Made by a program: the position numbers and the translations under genes
Assembly: GCA_018806985.1 (NCBI GenBank)
Contig: JADANN010000386.1
Span: 310,001 to 374,000 of the forward strand
DNA: 64,000 nt
DNA from: Angiostrongylus vasorum
Taxonomy: Eukaryota > Nematoda > Chromadorea > Rhabditida > Metastrongylidae
Direction of reading: 5' to 3'
Part shown: positions 10,791-22,719 of the stretch, in pieces
Layout of the letters: each line of letters starts with the position of its first letter
How positions within the stretch are numbered: position 1 is the stretch's first letter
Notes under the pieces: generated by a model
The model's input: the letters and a program-made list of their open reading frames with translations, nothing else
Databases searched by the model: none
Told to the model about the DNA's origin: nothing

Positions 10791-12814
10791 GCTTTAATCA
10801 AAGAACAGTCCAGCTCGCTTTCATCATCTTAACACCAAGGGTGATTCATAAGTTGGACTTTCTTTCTATGTATAAGTAATCCAACGTTTTTCCCGCTCCG
10901 TTGAGTTTATCGAGCATCTTCTCTGCTTCGCCAGTGCTCCTCGAAAAAGATGACGACGTAACCCATGCAACAAAGATTTGAAAAGGATTTTCCATCAGTA
11001 CACCTGCCTTTGTAGTCCCAATCGAGTCTCTTCATTACACAGCGTTAAGCAGCAGTAAGCAGCCTAAGCAATATTCTGTCGCTATGTCGAGTCCTTTTTC
11101 CCATGGCTATTGTGAGGACCAAGACCACTGATCTTAGCTGAAGTTTTGACTTAGTTTTATAAGGGCTTTTTTAGGCCTTCAGTACAATGAAAAACTGAGG
11201 AAAGTGCTTTTGGCAACGTCAAGTCATAAAACCGTAATTAAAGATGAAAATGGAAAGAAAAAAATGACCGATTGCTCGGCGACAATGTAGAGGCTTAACT
11301 CAATAAAGAAATAGTTAGCAGGGCAAAAACAAGAATTACACCATCCAAATCTGTACCTTAGTTTAATGCCAGCGTTATCTACGTTTACTTTGTTTTTCTT
11401 CGATTTTTTAATCTTTCTAAATAGCAAGACATCATACTTCACTCTTATTCACAAATGGCAGCAACCACCTGTGTTGACGACTTGAAAACACCTTCGCCCG
11501 GTCGCTTCGAATTTCTAATGACATTACGCTTCACCAGAATACGTTATGATGAGGGGAGACAACAGATCTTAAGCTACAGTCAAAGACGTATACAAACTCG
11601 ACCGACACTGTGGATGTCGATTGCAGGACAACGAAACCCACACAAGAAGTCCTACAACATGATTCCGCACGGCATGTAAAGACGGGCCACTTAGGTGCTT
11701 CTATCTCCATTAAAAAACACTCAGATTTTTATCCAGAAAAAAACGCAGATTTTTTTTATTTACTCAATAGCCTTATCCGCTGTACGATTGAAAGCAATGA
11801 CGAAACATGCACATATTTAAGTGTCCAACCCAAAAAAATATACAATATTTTTTGAATAGTTAGTGGCGACAACAAAATCAAGTAATAAGCGATTTGGGAA
11901 CATCTCATGGGTCTCTTTCCAAGTATTTCTCTACTGGTGTAGGCACTAAGCGTTGTTCACTATGCTGGCTCGGGGCTCTTAGACACCGCACTCGTTTTGC
12001 CCAATGCTCTGGAAATTGCTGTCGGCAGTGTTCGATCTGGTGGTCCGACGCCTAATACCGCACACTCTTGTGGATTACCTGTTATTGATTCAAACACAAT
12101 CTCAATCGATGCAATTATATAGTTTGTAAGTTCGAAATTAATTTCGAAGTGTCTTAAATGTAGGATCTGGAAAACTGGAAGAAAAAAAGTCCAATAAGAA
12201 ACAGAAAAGACAATTCCGTTAAGAAGCGATAAAAGTAATTTTCACTACTAAAGTATCTTAACGCCGTAGGCAAATAATAACCGAACTTCTCAGTAGAAAC
12301 TGTAATCAAATACACAGACCCCAACAACAACTCCGTTTTGTTGAGATCGTCATTTGATCTCGAAGAAAAAAACGCATTCCATCAAGGTTTTAAGATGGAC
12401 ATGTAAGGAAAGATGTTATTGTGCAGTGAAGACGGCCGCTCATATGAGGTTGCGGTCTTTCCTAACAACGACCAATCGAGAACACGAGGATGGTGGTGAT
12501 TTGGTGGTTATTTGGCTCGTATATGATTTGTTCTGGCGTTATGGAGGGTGCTAGATACGATCGTCGCAAAATCACGACTCCAGATATGCTGGAAATGTAG
12601 CCATTTGAAGTAGGAAATTGTAGAAATAGCAGATTCGAAGGATTGGAGATTAAACATGAAAGCATTTTCCTTCTCGTTCTACGTGACCCGTCTTCACATC
12701 CTCTGTTCATTCCTGCAGTTTTTCTATTCGATTCGTCTCCCTTGCATCTACCATCCAAAGGGTCTTCAATTCTGTGTCAGAGCCTCCCCACATGGATTGG
12801 AGGGTGTGAGCTGA
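10791..12814. other. Unannotated DNA
   Basis: No supported gene. Several short frames lack recognisable motifs or splice context. Confidence 0.4.
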
Positions 12815-13375
12815 CCCCAAACATCGATTACTTGCCATCAGCAATCACCCGTCAACGGGATTGATCTGGGGAGCCGAAACCGGCACTGAACAAAGCTAAG
12901 CTGAGGCTATAGTTATAATCACAATCTTAACCTTTTCTCATTTACTGCTTATTCTTTTTAATGGCAGGGTACGTTGCGAAATATAACTCCTATAATGCTG
13001 AGATATTTGCAAAACTCCGGACCACAGGTTCTGCGGTGGGGAACGAACGCACTATTGTCCTTTCCGGGAGGAACGCGTTCACCACCACACCATGCGGGTC
13101 CTTCGTTTCGCCTGTAAATCCCGTTGACGGGTGATTGCTGATGGCAAGCGATCAATAGAACTAGCTGAGAGAAAAGCGAAACGAAGAACCCGCATGGTGT
13201 GGTGGTGAACTCGTTCTTCCCGGAAAGGACAATAGTGCGTTCGTTCCCTACCGCAGACACCTGCGGTCAGGAGTTTTGCAAATATCTCAGCATTATAGAA
13301 GTTATATTTCGCAGCGTGCCGTGCCTTTGAAAAGAATAGGCAGTAAATAAAAAAGGTTAAGATTGTGACCCCAAA
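12815..13375. repeat. SINE-B cluster with head-to-head inverted pair
   Basis: Three pieces follow each other: an antisense 5' leader piece (CAATCACCCGTCAACGGGATT, 12840-12865), an antisense copy (about 12920-13108, from ATCTTAACC... through GTGGGGAACGAACGC to CCTTCGTTTCGCC), and a sense copy (about 13115-13375). The sense copy runs from CCCGTTGACGGGTGATTGCTG through GCGTTCGTTCCC to the tail AGGCAGTAAATAAAAAAGGTTAAG. The antisense and sense arms are reverse complements at high identity over about 190 bp. Confidence 0.85.
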
Positions 13376-13774
13376 CAATTCTCGAAACAATTCTCTGACC
13401 CCGCAGAAAATGTGAACAACACAACTTATAAACAACAGACTGTAAATTGAAACTTTTCCAATGCGCCGTTTGAAAAATCAGTTTGAGATTGTGGGAATAG
13501 GGCCTGAAAATCTGCAGTGTTTCCAAATGCACAGTGTTTGAGAGGGCATTTACGATTTCACGTGCTGGTACTTCGATGAATGAGTTAACCAGAGAAGACA
13601 TGCATCATCGTTGCTTTCAACATCCTCTTTAGCACTCTTTCTGCCCAGTTCAACAGTGAACTCATTTAAATGAACAAACTTTCGACGAAACCTTTGTAAA
13701 TTTCATGTGCAAAGTGGGAAACAGCTTGTCTCAAAAAAAACACATCGTACATCACAATACAGTCACTTTTTACT

Positions 13775-14065
13775 TTTTTTCCTATTCATTTTCATGGCAG
13801 GGTACGATGCAGAATATAACCACAATGATGCTGAGACACGACACCATGCCGGTGCTTCGTTTTGCCTTTCTTTCAGCTAGTTTTTGTGTCGACCAGTGCT
13901 ATCACCAATCACGCGTTAACGGGATTGATCTGGGGAGCACAAATCGGCGTTGAACCTATTTAAGCTGAAGCTGAAGTATAGTATTGGTGGTGAACACGTT
14001 AGGCCCTTGAAGGGGGACAATGGGCCTGCGCTTTTGGAAATATCTTAGCATCATTGTGGGTATGT
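13775..14065. repeat. SINE-B, antisense copy plus short inverted piece
   Basis: Antisense SINE-B from TTCATGGCAGGGTACGATGC through GATGCTGAGA (much of the tRNA-like head is deleted) to CGTTAACGGGATTGATCTGGG. An inverted segment follows from GGTGGTGAACACGTTAGG to AATATCTTAGCATCATTG at about 13990-14055, again giving a partial palindrome. Confidence 0.75.
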
Positions 14066-15555
14066 TCCACCTTTTACATTATTCGCGATTTGTAACCTAT
14101 AGACTGCAAAAAATAGTGCTTGAGTAATTGGCTCAATATAAAAAGTGTCGAAATGAAATCTCTGGGCAGCAAAAGAAATGTTTCCAAAGAGGAAATTCTT
14201 CGAAGTAAGTTCGCATTATCTAGCCTATAACATTTCACTTCATACACGTCTCGAAACCAAAGCATACAATTTGGAAGGTGCTAAACTAGACAATTCTTAC
14301 AACTTTGTTTAGTGAAATACCGTGCACCAAACAGCAAACTGTTCTGAAGCACTCATCTAGAGTTTGTATGCATTAAATAACTATGTTTTTTAATTAACTC
14401 ACAGACTTGTCGTGTTGCACAGTGCTGAAGCAAACATGCTCGAAAACAAAACACCCGACTCGATGGAACATTTTTATTTCACAATGTCAGTGGAGCTGTA
14501 TTTTTTATTGTTAAGCTCATCGACGACTGTCGTATGACGAAATATGCTATGTTTTCAACTGAGCCGAGGATTTAATGCCTCTACTAGCTTCGTCAAATCA
14601 CTTCCTCAACGATACTTTAATTTATAGGAATAAAAAAGGTGGAATAAGAGCAAATAAAACATGCTCTATGTGATTTTACCTCTTTTGTGCAAATCTCGAA
14701 GGGGTTTAAGACTTATTCTCAAGCAGCTTTGCATATTTTTTTAGCTTAATGGATTGGTTTTCTCTTCTTCTCGTTCGGATGGTTTTTTCTTCTTTTTGGA
14801 ACCGGACTCACCGGTTTTTCTGTCGTGTTGTGTTTTTTCATTTGTTTTGGTTGTGCAGCAATGTTTTCACTATTCTTCCTCTGTAGTGATGTATCTCCTT
14901 GATTCGCATGAAAATGGTCTCCAGACTGCTCTGGGTTTCGAGAACTACGTCGTTAATTTTTTCACCTTTTTTTTCTTCCTATTAACTATAACTTAGGAGA
15001 CAGATGAATAAGAAAAAACAACAACTATTGTAAAACATACGAGAAGAATAACAATAATTTTGATTCGGGAGTACGTATGAGGAGGAATAGTGACGGAGGA
15101 TCGAGGAGAATGCTCCGATTCGGTTTAATGCTCCTCGAGCTCCACTGCATAGTCGACAAATCGATCAAATAAAGCGTTTGTACAGTCATCTTAGTATTGA
15201 ATCATAGCTTTTTGCGTAAGCTTCTTTAGAACAGTGTTGTTTCTCACGTTGACGTAAGTTTTTAGTAATTTGTTAATCTTTTTAGCCAAAATTAAGATTC
15301 TACATGGTCAGTGAATAACAGTACCAGTGCCGGTGCGGCTCTCCTCATGCACTTTGCTACTGTTCAATGCCTCTTTCACAGCACCTTGCGAGTTCACTAT
15401 CATCTTCATTCGAAGATAACGCGTATTCTGTCACTGGTGTTTCTCCTTCATTGCTGTCCACTGCTCCATCAAAGCTTCCAAAGACATACCGCAATAAGGC
15501 GCCTCCACCCTCTCCTGACGTAAATAGTAAGCTTTCCTTCCATGCCCTTCATACA
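14066..15555. other. Unannotated DNA
   Basis: T-rich and A-rich stretches with no recognisable gene. An open frame around 14754-14996 is phenylalanine and serine-rich and reads as low-complexity DNA, not a protein. Confidence 0.4.
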
Positions 15556-15559
15556 ACAG

Positions 15560-15800
15560 CCTTATACATACATGCATATATAAGTATATATACGTATATG
15601 TATTCATGTACATACATGTAAATATATATATATATATATACATATGTACATTTACACGTATACACGCGTAAGTATGCGTATATGAATGTGAATATATGTT
15701 TATATATGAGTATTATATGTATTTTATATACATGTTTGAGCATATGCACATGTATCTATATATCTATGTTATTCTATGTTTTTGTGTGCTATTAGATATA
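15560..15800. repeat. AT/GTAT low-complexity tract next to RTE-A 3' end
   Basis: About 240 bp of TATATA, TACATA and GTATAT words, including an uninterrupted (TA)n run near 15619-15640. It lies directly past the 3' end of the minus-strand RTE-A. RTE elements commonly end in short tandem repeats, so part may be the element's tail (inference). Confidence 0.7.
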
Positions 15801-16225
15801 TATTCACCTGTATCACCTGTAGTCCCGTTGATCGTCGAGTGAATCGAGCGGGCGCCAGTAAGTCTTCCATTTTTTCCCTGTCGCGTGCGTAGCCCAATGG
15901 GTTCTCCTGTTTCTAGAGACTCGTTGAGTATCACAGCTTTCTTCTAGGCTTTTCGTGAAGAACTCTGACCATCGGGTCGGTGGCCTTTCTGCAGTGCAGG
16001 CCTTTTTAACATCCCGAGGAATCCAGTCACTATGTTCAGCGTCCAGAACGGCATCTTTGATTTCTGATCGTTGACGCAAGTCGGAGCTTCGGATCCCTTC
16101 CCCTACTTGTGTGAAACAGGATACTCTTAGCATCTTCCTTTCGACTGCGCGTACGATAACGCTAAGTGACCTTTCATCCTGCTTACGCAGCGACCAAGTT
16201 TCTGACGCATACGTTAGGGCAGGAA

Positions 16226-17626
16226 CTACCGTTGAGTCGAAAAGGTGAGCACAGAGTAGGGGTGTTCTTTGTCCTCTTCACTATATTCTCGATGCTCTTG
16301 AAAGCTCCCCAGGCAGCTCATTTCCTTCTGCTCGGCTATGGAGCTAAGTCGTTCATCATATTGATTTCCCCACCTAGATAGACATAACTGGGCATTCGGA
16401 GATATTCGGTCCGTTGAGCGTGAATGGGACATATGAAACCATTGCGTTCTCATGAACATCGTTTTTGTGAGGTTTAGTTGAAGACCAATCTTTCCACAGG
16501 CTTTATCAAAGTCGGTAAGCATTCGTTCCGCTTGACTAATGTTTGGTGTTATAAGGACGATGTCATCAGCAAAGCGAAGATGGTGTAACTGCCGACCATC
16601 GATTTTCACTCCAATATTATCCCATTCCAAAGTTCGCATGACGTTCTGGAGGGTAGCGGTAAATAATTTTGGCGAGATGATATCGCCTTATCTAACTCCT
16701 CTTTTGACGTCAATGATAATATCGTCGTAGAATGGCGATACCTTGGTTGTGAAATTTTTTGTCCAGCTGACGAAGAATCTTTATGTACTGAGTAGGGACC
16801 CCTTGGCTATCCAGGGCTTCCAAGACTGCATCTATCTCGACTGAATCAAAGGCCTTTTGTAAATCGATGAAGGTGAGACAGAGCGGTCTTTTGTACTCTC
16901 GCGATACTTCAATGAGCCTTGTTACCGTGTAGATGTGGTCCATCGTACTAAATCCTTTTCGGAACCCTGCTAGCTCACATGGCTGTCCTTCGTCTAGTGT
17001 TCTGTCAATCCTGTTTAGGATGACACGAATAAAAAGCTTGTAGACGACAGACAGTAAGCAGATTGGGCGATAGTTGCCGATATCCTGTAGGTCACCTTCT
17101 TGAACAATAACACGGTCTTGCTGGTCTTCCAGTGGGTAGGGACCTTGCGTTCGGACAGGTAACGTGTGAAGAGCCGAGGCAATGTGTTTATGAGGACTGG
17201 CGGAAGGTTCTTCAGGTGTTCTCGTCTTATCCTGTCCGGACCTGGTGTTGTTCGATTTTTCACCGACGAAATGGCATGTCGGATTTCGGAAGGGAGAACC
17301 GGTGGTACAACATATCCATCCTCCTTTATCTCATATGACGGAAGGTGGACGTGGCTATCGAAGAGATCCGAGTAGTATTCGTGAACGATTTTCTCCACTG
17401 CCTTTCTGGACGCTGTAATTGTTCCGTCTGGGCGCCGGATTGCAATCATTTTGGTCTTGTAATTGGCGAAGGTTTGATGGGCTTTGCGAATGCTTTTCCC
17501 AGCCTGTGCAGCTTCGACCATTACTGCTGCTCTTCTCTCTTTAAGATCTTCTTTTATCGCCTGTCTGCACTGTTTTGCAAGTTTGGATATTAGTTCGCGG
17601 TTGCCTTGCAGGTCGTGCGATTCCAC
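16226..17626 (-). pseudogene. RTE-A reverse transcriptase domain (frameshifted, nonsense codon)
   Basis: Non-LTR reverse transcriptase. Motifs in order on the minus strand: PGPDRIRREHL and the segment ending LLFKK (17015-17626); then, after a frame change, GFRKGF-like sequence, MDHIYTVTRLIEV and the motif A region LCLTFIDLQKAFDSVE with its Asp (16710-16943). A TAA (16688-16690) replaces the Gln of the RQGD-type motif. The active-site motif LRFADDIVLITPNI is intact (16226-16639), followed by GLQLNLTKT. The catalytic aspartates survive, so decay is mostly by indels and is fairly recent compared with the other copies. Confidence 0.9.
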
Positions 17627-18600
17627 GCTGGTGTATCAGCTCGACTATTTCTGGATTCTGGAGACAGACGTCTCTTGGTGACTTTCGAACTCTCAGCTTT
17701 CATATCGCTAAGGTGAAGATGTTGCATGAGCCGATCGTATTCTTCGTCGATGTTATCGACAACGGCATCTTCCCCACAGCAGACTAATGAATTGAATAAG
17801 TCCCAGTTTGTGGTGGTTCTGGGGCTTCGGTTTTTGAATTTATCGGCTTTTTCTCTTTTCGGCGAGAAATAGAATCTTGCATGAAGGAGACGGTGGTCTG
17901 ATCCCCTTGTAGAATTTTGGGACAACAGCGACATCGGTTAGGCAAAACCTTCTATTTGCTATGATGTGGTCTATTTCGTTATGGTACTCTCCATTGGGAA
18001 ACTCCCACCTCCAGCGCTTAGGGTGGGGCTTTTGGAATTGCCAGTTACCATGGATGGTCATGGTCGTCGTGATAAACTCAGAGAGCTGCTCACCATGTTC
18101 CTTCAATTCTATTCCATGGGTCCCAATGTGACTTTCTTCAGACGTTCTTCTTGGTCCAATCTTGGCGTTGAAATCTTCATTGATGACCTTGAAGAATGTG
18201 TGGTCTTCTCTGTAGAACTTCTCTAACTCCATATAGAATGCTTCGACTTCTTCTTCGTCATAGTTTGATGTCGGCGCGTAAACGACGAAGATTGTCAAAG
18301 CCGGAATTGATCCACATCTTTTTAATTGTAAACGTCCGATTCGGGTTGTAAGTTGTTCGAATGAATCGATGTTCGTGGACAAACTAGTGTTGACGAGAAC
18401 GCCGACGCCGCCAACTCCTCTACTGTCGCATGTTCTGAGGAACAGTTCCTCTCCGGTGTCATAGACGGCGTTGAAAGGCTGGCGTCTTCTCGTCTCGGCC
18501 AGGCCGATGACGTCGCACTTTTTTCCTTCTTGTTTGCATAAGCAAGTCTTCTATCGAGGACTCGGATGCAAGTGTACGTGCATTGTAGGTAAAGATCGTC
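17590..18600 (-). pseudogene. RTE-A endonuclease domain (frameshifted)
   Basis: The AP-endonuclease-like domain nicks target DNA for target-primed reverse transcription. Visible motifs on the minus strand: TYNARTLAS near the start; LAETRR with the catalytic Glu just after an A-run frameshift; VVYAPTSNYDEEE; NEDFNAKIGP carrying the catalytic Asp and Asn (the usual Gly before Asp is Glu here); NEIDHIIANRRF; and, after another frameshift near 17930, GSDHRLLHARF with the final Asp-His pair. The residues needed for catalysis are still readable in the DNA, but they are spread over three frames. Confidence 0.88.
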
Positions 18601-19205
18601 ACCACAGTTCTTTAAAATCCAGGCAGCTTCCATTGGCCCTGAGATTTTAGCAGCCTCTCCGTACTCGTCCTACCCAACGCTGCGAAATTGGGGGGCTCTT
18701 TCGGGGTCAGGGGAATGAGGCCCGTTACTGTGTTTAGCATTTTTGATACCCACGTATAGCTTGCTGGGCTCTGAACGTGGGGGCTGGGAATACTCACGAG
18801 TAACTTGCCAGGCTCTCCCAGCGTGGAGATGGAGCTTATTTGTTCGAGGCGACTCCTGACCGCCTCCCATGTACTTCCCTGTCACTTGATTGCAGGGCTT
18901 TTGGCCGAAGTGACTCGTAGAATACAATCTGCATAAACTAGAACGCACCCACACACGCGTGCATGAATACGCCCCGTAAATGCAGAAAGTATGTGCCAAA
19001 TTGGCGCAGCAGAAACAGAGTCCATCCCTGGATCCACCTGCGTCTCAGGGAAGCAAATGTTGCTTTTGGTCCGCGATTAACCCCCTATCCGCCACCTGGG
19101 GACGCGCCACGTAGCCTCGCGACTAGCCGGCTCGAGATCCCTCATATGAGGGAGATCCGTGGTAGATGTATGAGGTAGATAAATATGTATTATTATCTAT
19201 ATTTC

Positions 19206-19482
19206 ATTGACGAGCTAACACGAGGTTGTTACCAGTATTTACCCGGCTTACTGTTGTCCGGTAAAACGAGTTATTATCACTGGACGATCAAGACTATCAG
19301 TAAAAAACAACACCTTATATAAGGCATCTCTAGGTGAGTATGCCTTATTCGAGAAATGTTCCGGTAAAGAAGCGCTGGCGTGGACATCGACTCGGATCAT
19401 AGGCTCTGAGGAAGACGAAAACGTTGAATCGTTATCCGAATAAAGTTTATTTCACCAACCTTGTGTTAGCTCATCAATGAAA
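19206..19482. mobile_element. Short terminal-inverted-repeat element (MITE-like), 277 bp
   Basis: The left end TTCATTGACGAGCTAACACG AGGTTG pairs with the right end CAACCTTGTGTTAGCTCATC AATGAA (about 26 bp, two mismatches). Inside the right end are GAGGAAGACGAAAACGTTGA and CCGAATAAAGTTTATTTC, matching the motif order of the other inverted-repeat elements in this window. There is no coding capacity. It starts about 15 bp beyond the 5' end of the RTE-A copy. An unambiguous target-site duplication was not identified. Confidence 0.75.
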
Positions 19483-19683
19483 AAGTACAATTCGAATATT
19501 TGGTGGAAATCATTGCAATAAGAAACAGAGTCTATTCTAGTTCGAAACTTGTTGCTCCAGTGTCTTCTACTGGAAACCAAGACGTGGCTGTGCTATGGAA
19601 TCGCATCGTGTACTCTTCGGCAAGAACAACGACGCTGCTGAAATCGGGTGACTTAGGATAATATTTCAAATTCGAAGGAAAAA

Positions 19684-19938
19684 TCAATTCGGTGGCTGTG
19701 TTTCCATGTTCACAACATCTTTAAACTTCTCAATGTGAGCCTTGGCCAAATTTATTGCCTTTTCCGGATTCTCATCGAAGGATTTATAATTCCCTATCAA
19801 CACGGATGATAGAACTTTAAATAAACTGACCGGATTTTGCAAAGCTTTTGTCAAATAATTGATCGCAGATTGTAGATAAATGCGATTGTAAAAAAATATC
19901 TTATGAATGCTTATTCCGACCGTAGGAGCTTCTTTCAC
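19684..19938 (-). CDS. Unrecognised open frame, possible C-terminal exon
   Basis: An 84-residue frame ending in TGA. It is lysine and asparagine-rich with helical-looking segments (SAINYLTKALQNP, NPEKAINLAKAHIEKFKDVV) and looks like folded protein, not random sequence. The pattern of a helix pair containing AINYLTKAL faintly recalls TPR-like or Tom20-like helices, but I could not support that identity. No clear T-rich acceptor adjoins its start. It lies downstream of, and on the same strand as, the exon at 20312-20422 and could be a different gene. Confidence 0.25.
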   Translation of the reverse strand: MKEAPTVGISIHKIFFYNRIYLQSAINYLTKALQNPVSLFKVLSSVLIGNYKSFDENPEKAINLAKAHIEKFKDVVNMETQPPN

Positions 19939-20311
19939 TACTTTTTTATGTTGATAACTTCTGATGCTATGGGATTTGAAGGCTGACGCTTTCAGAATGC
20001 CAAAATCGCTCCACCCTACATTTGTAACAAAAGTTTAGACTTGAGAGAAAAGCTGTTCGAGACGACAGGATCGTTAATAGAACATTTTCTGATATCAATC
20101 CGTTGACAAGGATTCTCAGATGCTTTGTCAAAAAAAGCGACAAGAAATTACAAATCATTTATAGATTTTAGTTTCAAGCAGTGTTGGCGATGGAGCAGTG
20201 TGGAAATCTTTCTGCTTTTTCGGACACTTCATTCCTCTCTGAAACATTCCACGAATCAAAAAGAAAAAGAGAAATGGTGCCCGCTACAAAAATAGTTTCA
20301 ATGAACTGAAA

Positions 20312-20422
20312 TTAGTAGCAGCGCTCTACACGCTGTCCCCATTTCTTCACATCTATCACAATGAAGACAAGAAGAATAGCCATGAAATCGGCTACACTCA
20401 CAATGGTGCTGCTCATGTAGCC
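20312..20422 (-). CDS. C-terminal exon of a membrane protein
   Basis: On the minus strand a strong acceptor (TTTTTCCTTTTTCACCAG) opens a phase-0 frame of 36 codons ending in TAA (20312-20314). It starts GYMSSTIVSVADF and continues with a hydrophobic stretch (FMAILLVFIVI) followed by the basic tail DVKKWGQRVERCY. This is the usual look of a last transmembrane helix plus short cytoplasmic tail of a multi-pass transporter or receptor. The family was not identified. Upstream exons should lie on the minus strand above 20423, but none was recognised; the AT tract and RTE-B pieces there would be in its intron. Confidence 0.5.
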   Translation of the reverse strand, partial: GYMSSTIVSVADFMAILLVFIVIDVKKWGQRVERCY

Positions 20423-20609
20423 CTGGTGAAAAAGGAAAAATTTCGAAAAGAAGCGAAAAAACTGTATTGTAAGTGGAACGCAATTTAATGTTGTAACTAA
20501 TTAAAACACTATATATGCAATACTTTTGTTAAAAATGTCTATGTTTCAAAATATCATCCTTAAGAAATTATTACTAAATTATTTTATACGCCAAACTATC
20601 TTGCACATG

Positions 20610-20704
20610 GACATGTATGTATATACATGCATAGGTGTATATACAATTATATGCATATATACGTGTATATGTGCACATAAATATATATATATATATATAT
20701 ATAT
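20610..20704. repeat. AT microsatellite and flanking TATATG tract
   Basis: Loose TATACATG words run into an uninterrupted (AT)n run at about 20682-20704. Confidence 0.8.
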
Positions 20705-21124
20705 TGGTTGAAAAGTAACTCGGCAATGATGGGTAGTTATACAGACCATGTCAAAATAATGACATTTTGGTAGTAATGCGGAACTGAAAACAGAAAAAAT
20801 TCTGCCCCAACCTCTTCCGTTCCGCAATCATCGTCTCGGACCCCCAAAATGTCCGCTTTAAAAACACCACCTGGAATTCTTCCCTCTGAGGTTCGATTTG
20901 CGATAGGAAACATGGAAAGAAGCACGCTCCCAGATCCGATAATATCACAGTCGACTTTCTTTGAGCTGGAGGCCCCAATTCACATGTACTTCTCGCAACC
21001 AGTATGACATCCTGTATTTAAAAGGGATAAATTCCAGAATAGTGGATGACAGCGCACCCTCTCATCCTGCACAAAAAATGTAACCGATGTATTTTTTTAT
21101 TACGTTGTTATTTAGTACTATACT
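20705..21124. other. Unannotated DNA
   Basis: Begins with TTGGTTGAAAAGTAACTCGG, which is reminiscent of mariner-type terminal repeats, but no matching opposite end or transposase was found. No gene is supported. Confidence 0.3.
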
Positions 21125-21470
21125 TTCGTAGGTATCGTTCGATATGCTCGTTGAGTGCACTTTACAAGCTCACAACGAAGATTATTATACAGCGCATGAC
21201 AAAGACACTGGATGGGGCATAACCAGATGAGCAAGCAGGAATTCGACAGAGATTTTGCTGAAGGAACCACATCCAGACCGTGTTCAGGGTCGCAGAAATT
21301 TGCTGGGAATATTCATTTGCTCCGAGTCCTAAATTCTGTCGAGTACGAAAGAGCGCTCGACAGGGTCGAAACGAATGCAATCTTATCAAAGCTCGCTTAC
21401 CAAAGAGTGAAAACTCCTACACAATCACTCTATCCCACTGTTGTTTCTTCGTTTCGCTAACCACTAAGGA
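21125..21470 (+). mobile_element. RTE-B LINE fragment (reverse transcriptase core)
   Basis: Aligns with RTE-B at 31760-32050. Matching phrases are TATCGTTCGATATGCTCGTTGAGTG, then AAGATTATTATAC, GGACATTGGATG-like sequence, GAGCAAGCAGGAATTCG and GTCGAAACGAATGCAATC. Translation resembles QAGFRKGF and SVETNA segments but in broken frames. Confidence 0.7.
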
Positions 21471-21535
21471 ATTCAAAATTTGGATGGAAAACCAGCTAAT
21501 AGTCACAACAGTGCTTAACTCGAAAGGAAAATCGT

Positions 21536-21886
21536 GTGAACGCGAATCAGATCCAACTACGAGTACTCCGTGAAATGTTCAACAATGACACAACTATACT
21601 CATACCAGATGCAGAGCAATACTGTACGATCGCCAGCTTCACGTGGCACCATGCCAACCGGCCTACTGGTTTCTCTGAGATGTGTGAATCACTGTTACAT
21701 GTGGCCAGGGAAAAAATGCTTCGAAAACACAAACGCCGGCAACTGCCTCTTATTGTAGCCACGGGAGTGGATTACTGGAGTTATGTCAGGTTTCCAGGAG
21801 CAATCATCCCAAGCAAAAATTCAGCCACCTTGATGTGGAAGTCATGGTCTCAAATAGCACCTAAACCGGAAAATCTTAAATACTAG
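21536..21886 (+). other. Unrecognised 116-codon open frame
   Basis: Open from 21536 to a stop at 21884-21886. It contains MFNNDTTILIPDAEQYC, HHANRPTGFSEMC and KMLRKHKRRQLPL. No domain was recognised and no acceptor adjoins the start; it begins just after an RTE-B piece, so it may be repeat-derived or an exon fragment. It is listed because of its length and mixed composition. Confidence 0.2.
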
Positions 21887-22719
21887 TAGCTGACTAATGA
21901 AAGAAAAGAAGTAAATGAAAGAAGTGCTGAGATGTGCACAATATATCAAGTCATGTCGCTTAAATGAGCATAATATAAGCAATGCGCGTGTCTAAGTCGC
22001 GTGTGTAAGTGTGTCAAAAAAATTAGCTGTTAGTTTGCGTTTCACATATGCTAGCGCTGAGCTCTTACTCATTTGAACGACCCTTATATGAGAATGAACG
22101 TTACTGCAGAAGCAACTTCCATCAATTTGCATTTTAACTGATACTCCGTGTGAGTGCCTGCAAAAAAAATTGAACTCAGAAACCATAGCGAAAAAGAGAA
22201 CTCAGATCTGTTGAGGACACAACTTCAAAAGCAAAAATTGCTACAAGTAAATATGCAGTGTATAAAATAACTAAATTATTTTAGAAAAGGTCATATGCCC
22301 TTTTTGATTGATTCTTTAAGCGAAATAAACACTTTATTGTGGAGAAAAACTTGAGAAAGAATTCGAAACATTCTGTGAAACGCATTAGATTTAATTTTTC
22401 CTAAGGACATTAAGTCACTTTTGCAAAATTGACATTGTCGAGAAAGAAGAACAAAGACAGCAATAAAACATTTACATGGATTGAAATGCCATTGGTGAGA
22501 GTTGCCAGAAAAGTTTGCCCCTATTAAAACCATGCGTACTTTTGACGAGTTTCCCACGTGGTCGCTTTTCCATCGAACTGTCCTTCTCTTAGAAATTCTT
22601 AGACTAGTCGCTTCTTTCTTCAAACCAAACAGCTTTATACCTGGATGCGAATTTAAGTCTGCCAGACGAAAAAAGTAGCGCTGGTAATGGTATTCCATGC
22701 ACTGACCGATAATGGATCG
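21887..22719. other. Unannotated DNA with a long minus-strand frame
   Basis: A minus-strand frame spans 22291-22773 (160 codons) but its first part overlaps RTE-B DNA in antisense. The remainder (containing YHYQRYFFRLADL and RISKRRTVRWKSD) has no recognised domain. I do not support it as a gene. Confidence 0.25.

Larger units (their letters stand above)
15805..19190 (-). mobile_element. RTE-A LINE, best-preserved copy (about 3.4 kb), inactive
   Basis: Reading the minus strand from 19190: 5' region to about 18640, endonuclease to about 17880, linker, reverse transcriptase to about 16230, then a C-terminal region ending near 15813 with TDWIPRD and RPPTRWSEFF-type motifs. All domains are present in the right order and at the usual size for RTE (about 3.3 kb). 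The coding frame is broken by an A-run insertion near 18525, a shift near 17930, a shift between linker and RT, a shift near 17095, another near 16750, and a TAA at 16688-16690. It can no longer encode one protein. It is the reference used here for other RTE-A pieces. Confidence 0.93.

Noticed and set aside
19684..19938. Tom20-like mitochondrial import receptor
   Set aside because: Only a loose helix pattern is shared; the characteristic N-terminal anchor and glutamine-rich C-terminal helix are absent. Kept only as an unrecognised frame.
20705..21010. Mariner terminal repeat and a second mariner
   Set aside because: The TTGGTTGAAAAGTAACTCGG start is suggestive, but no partner end or transposase motif was found.
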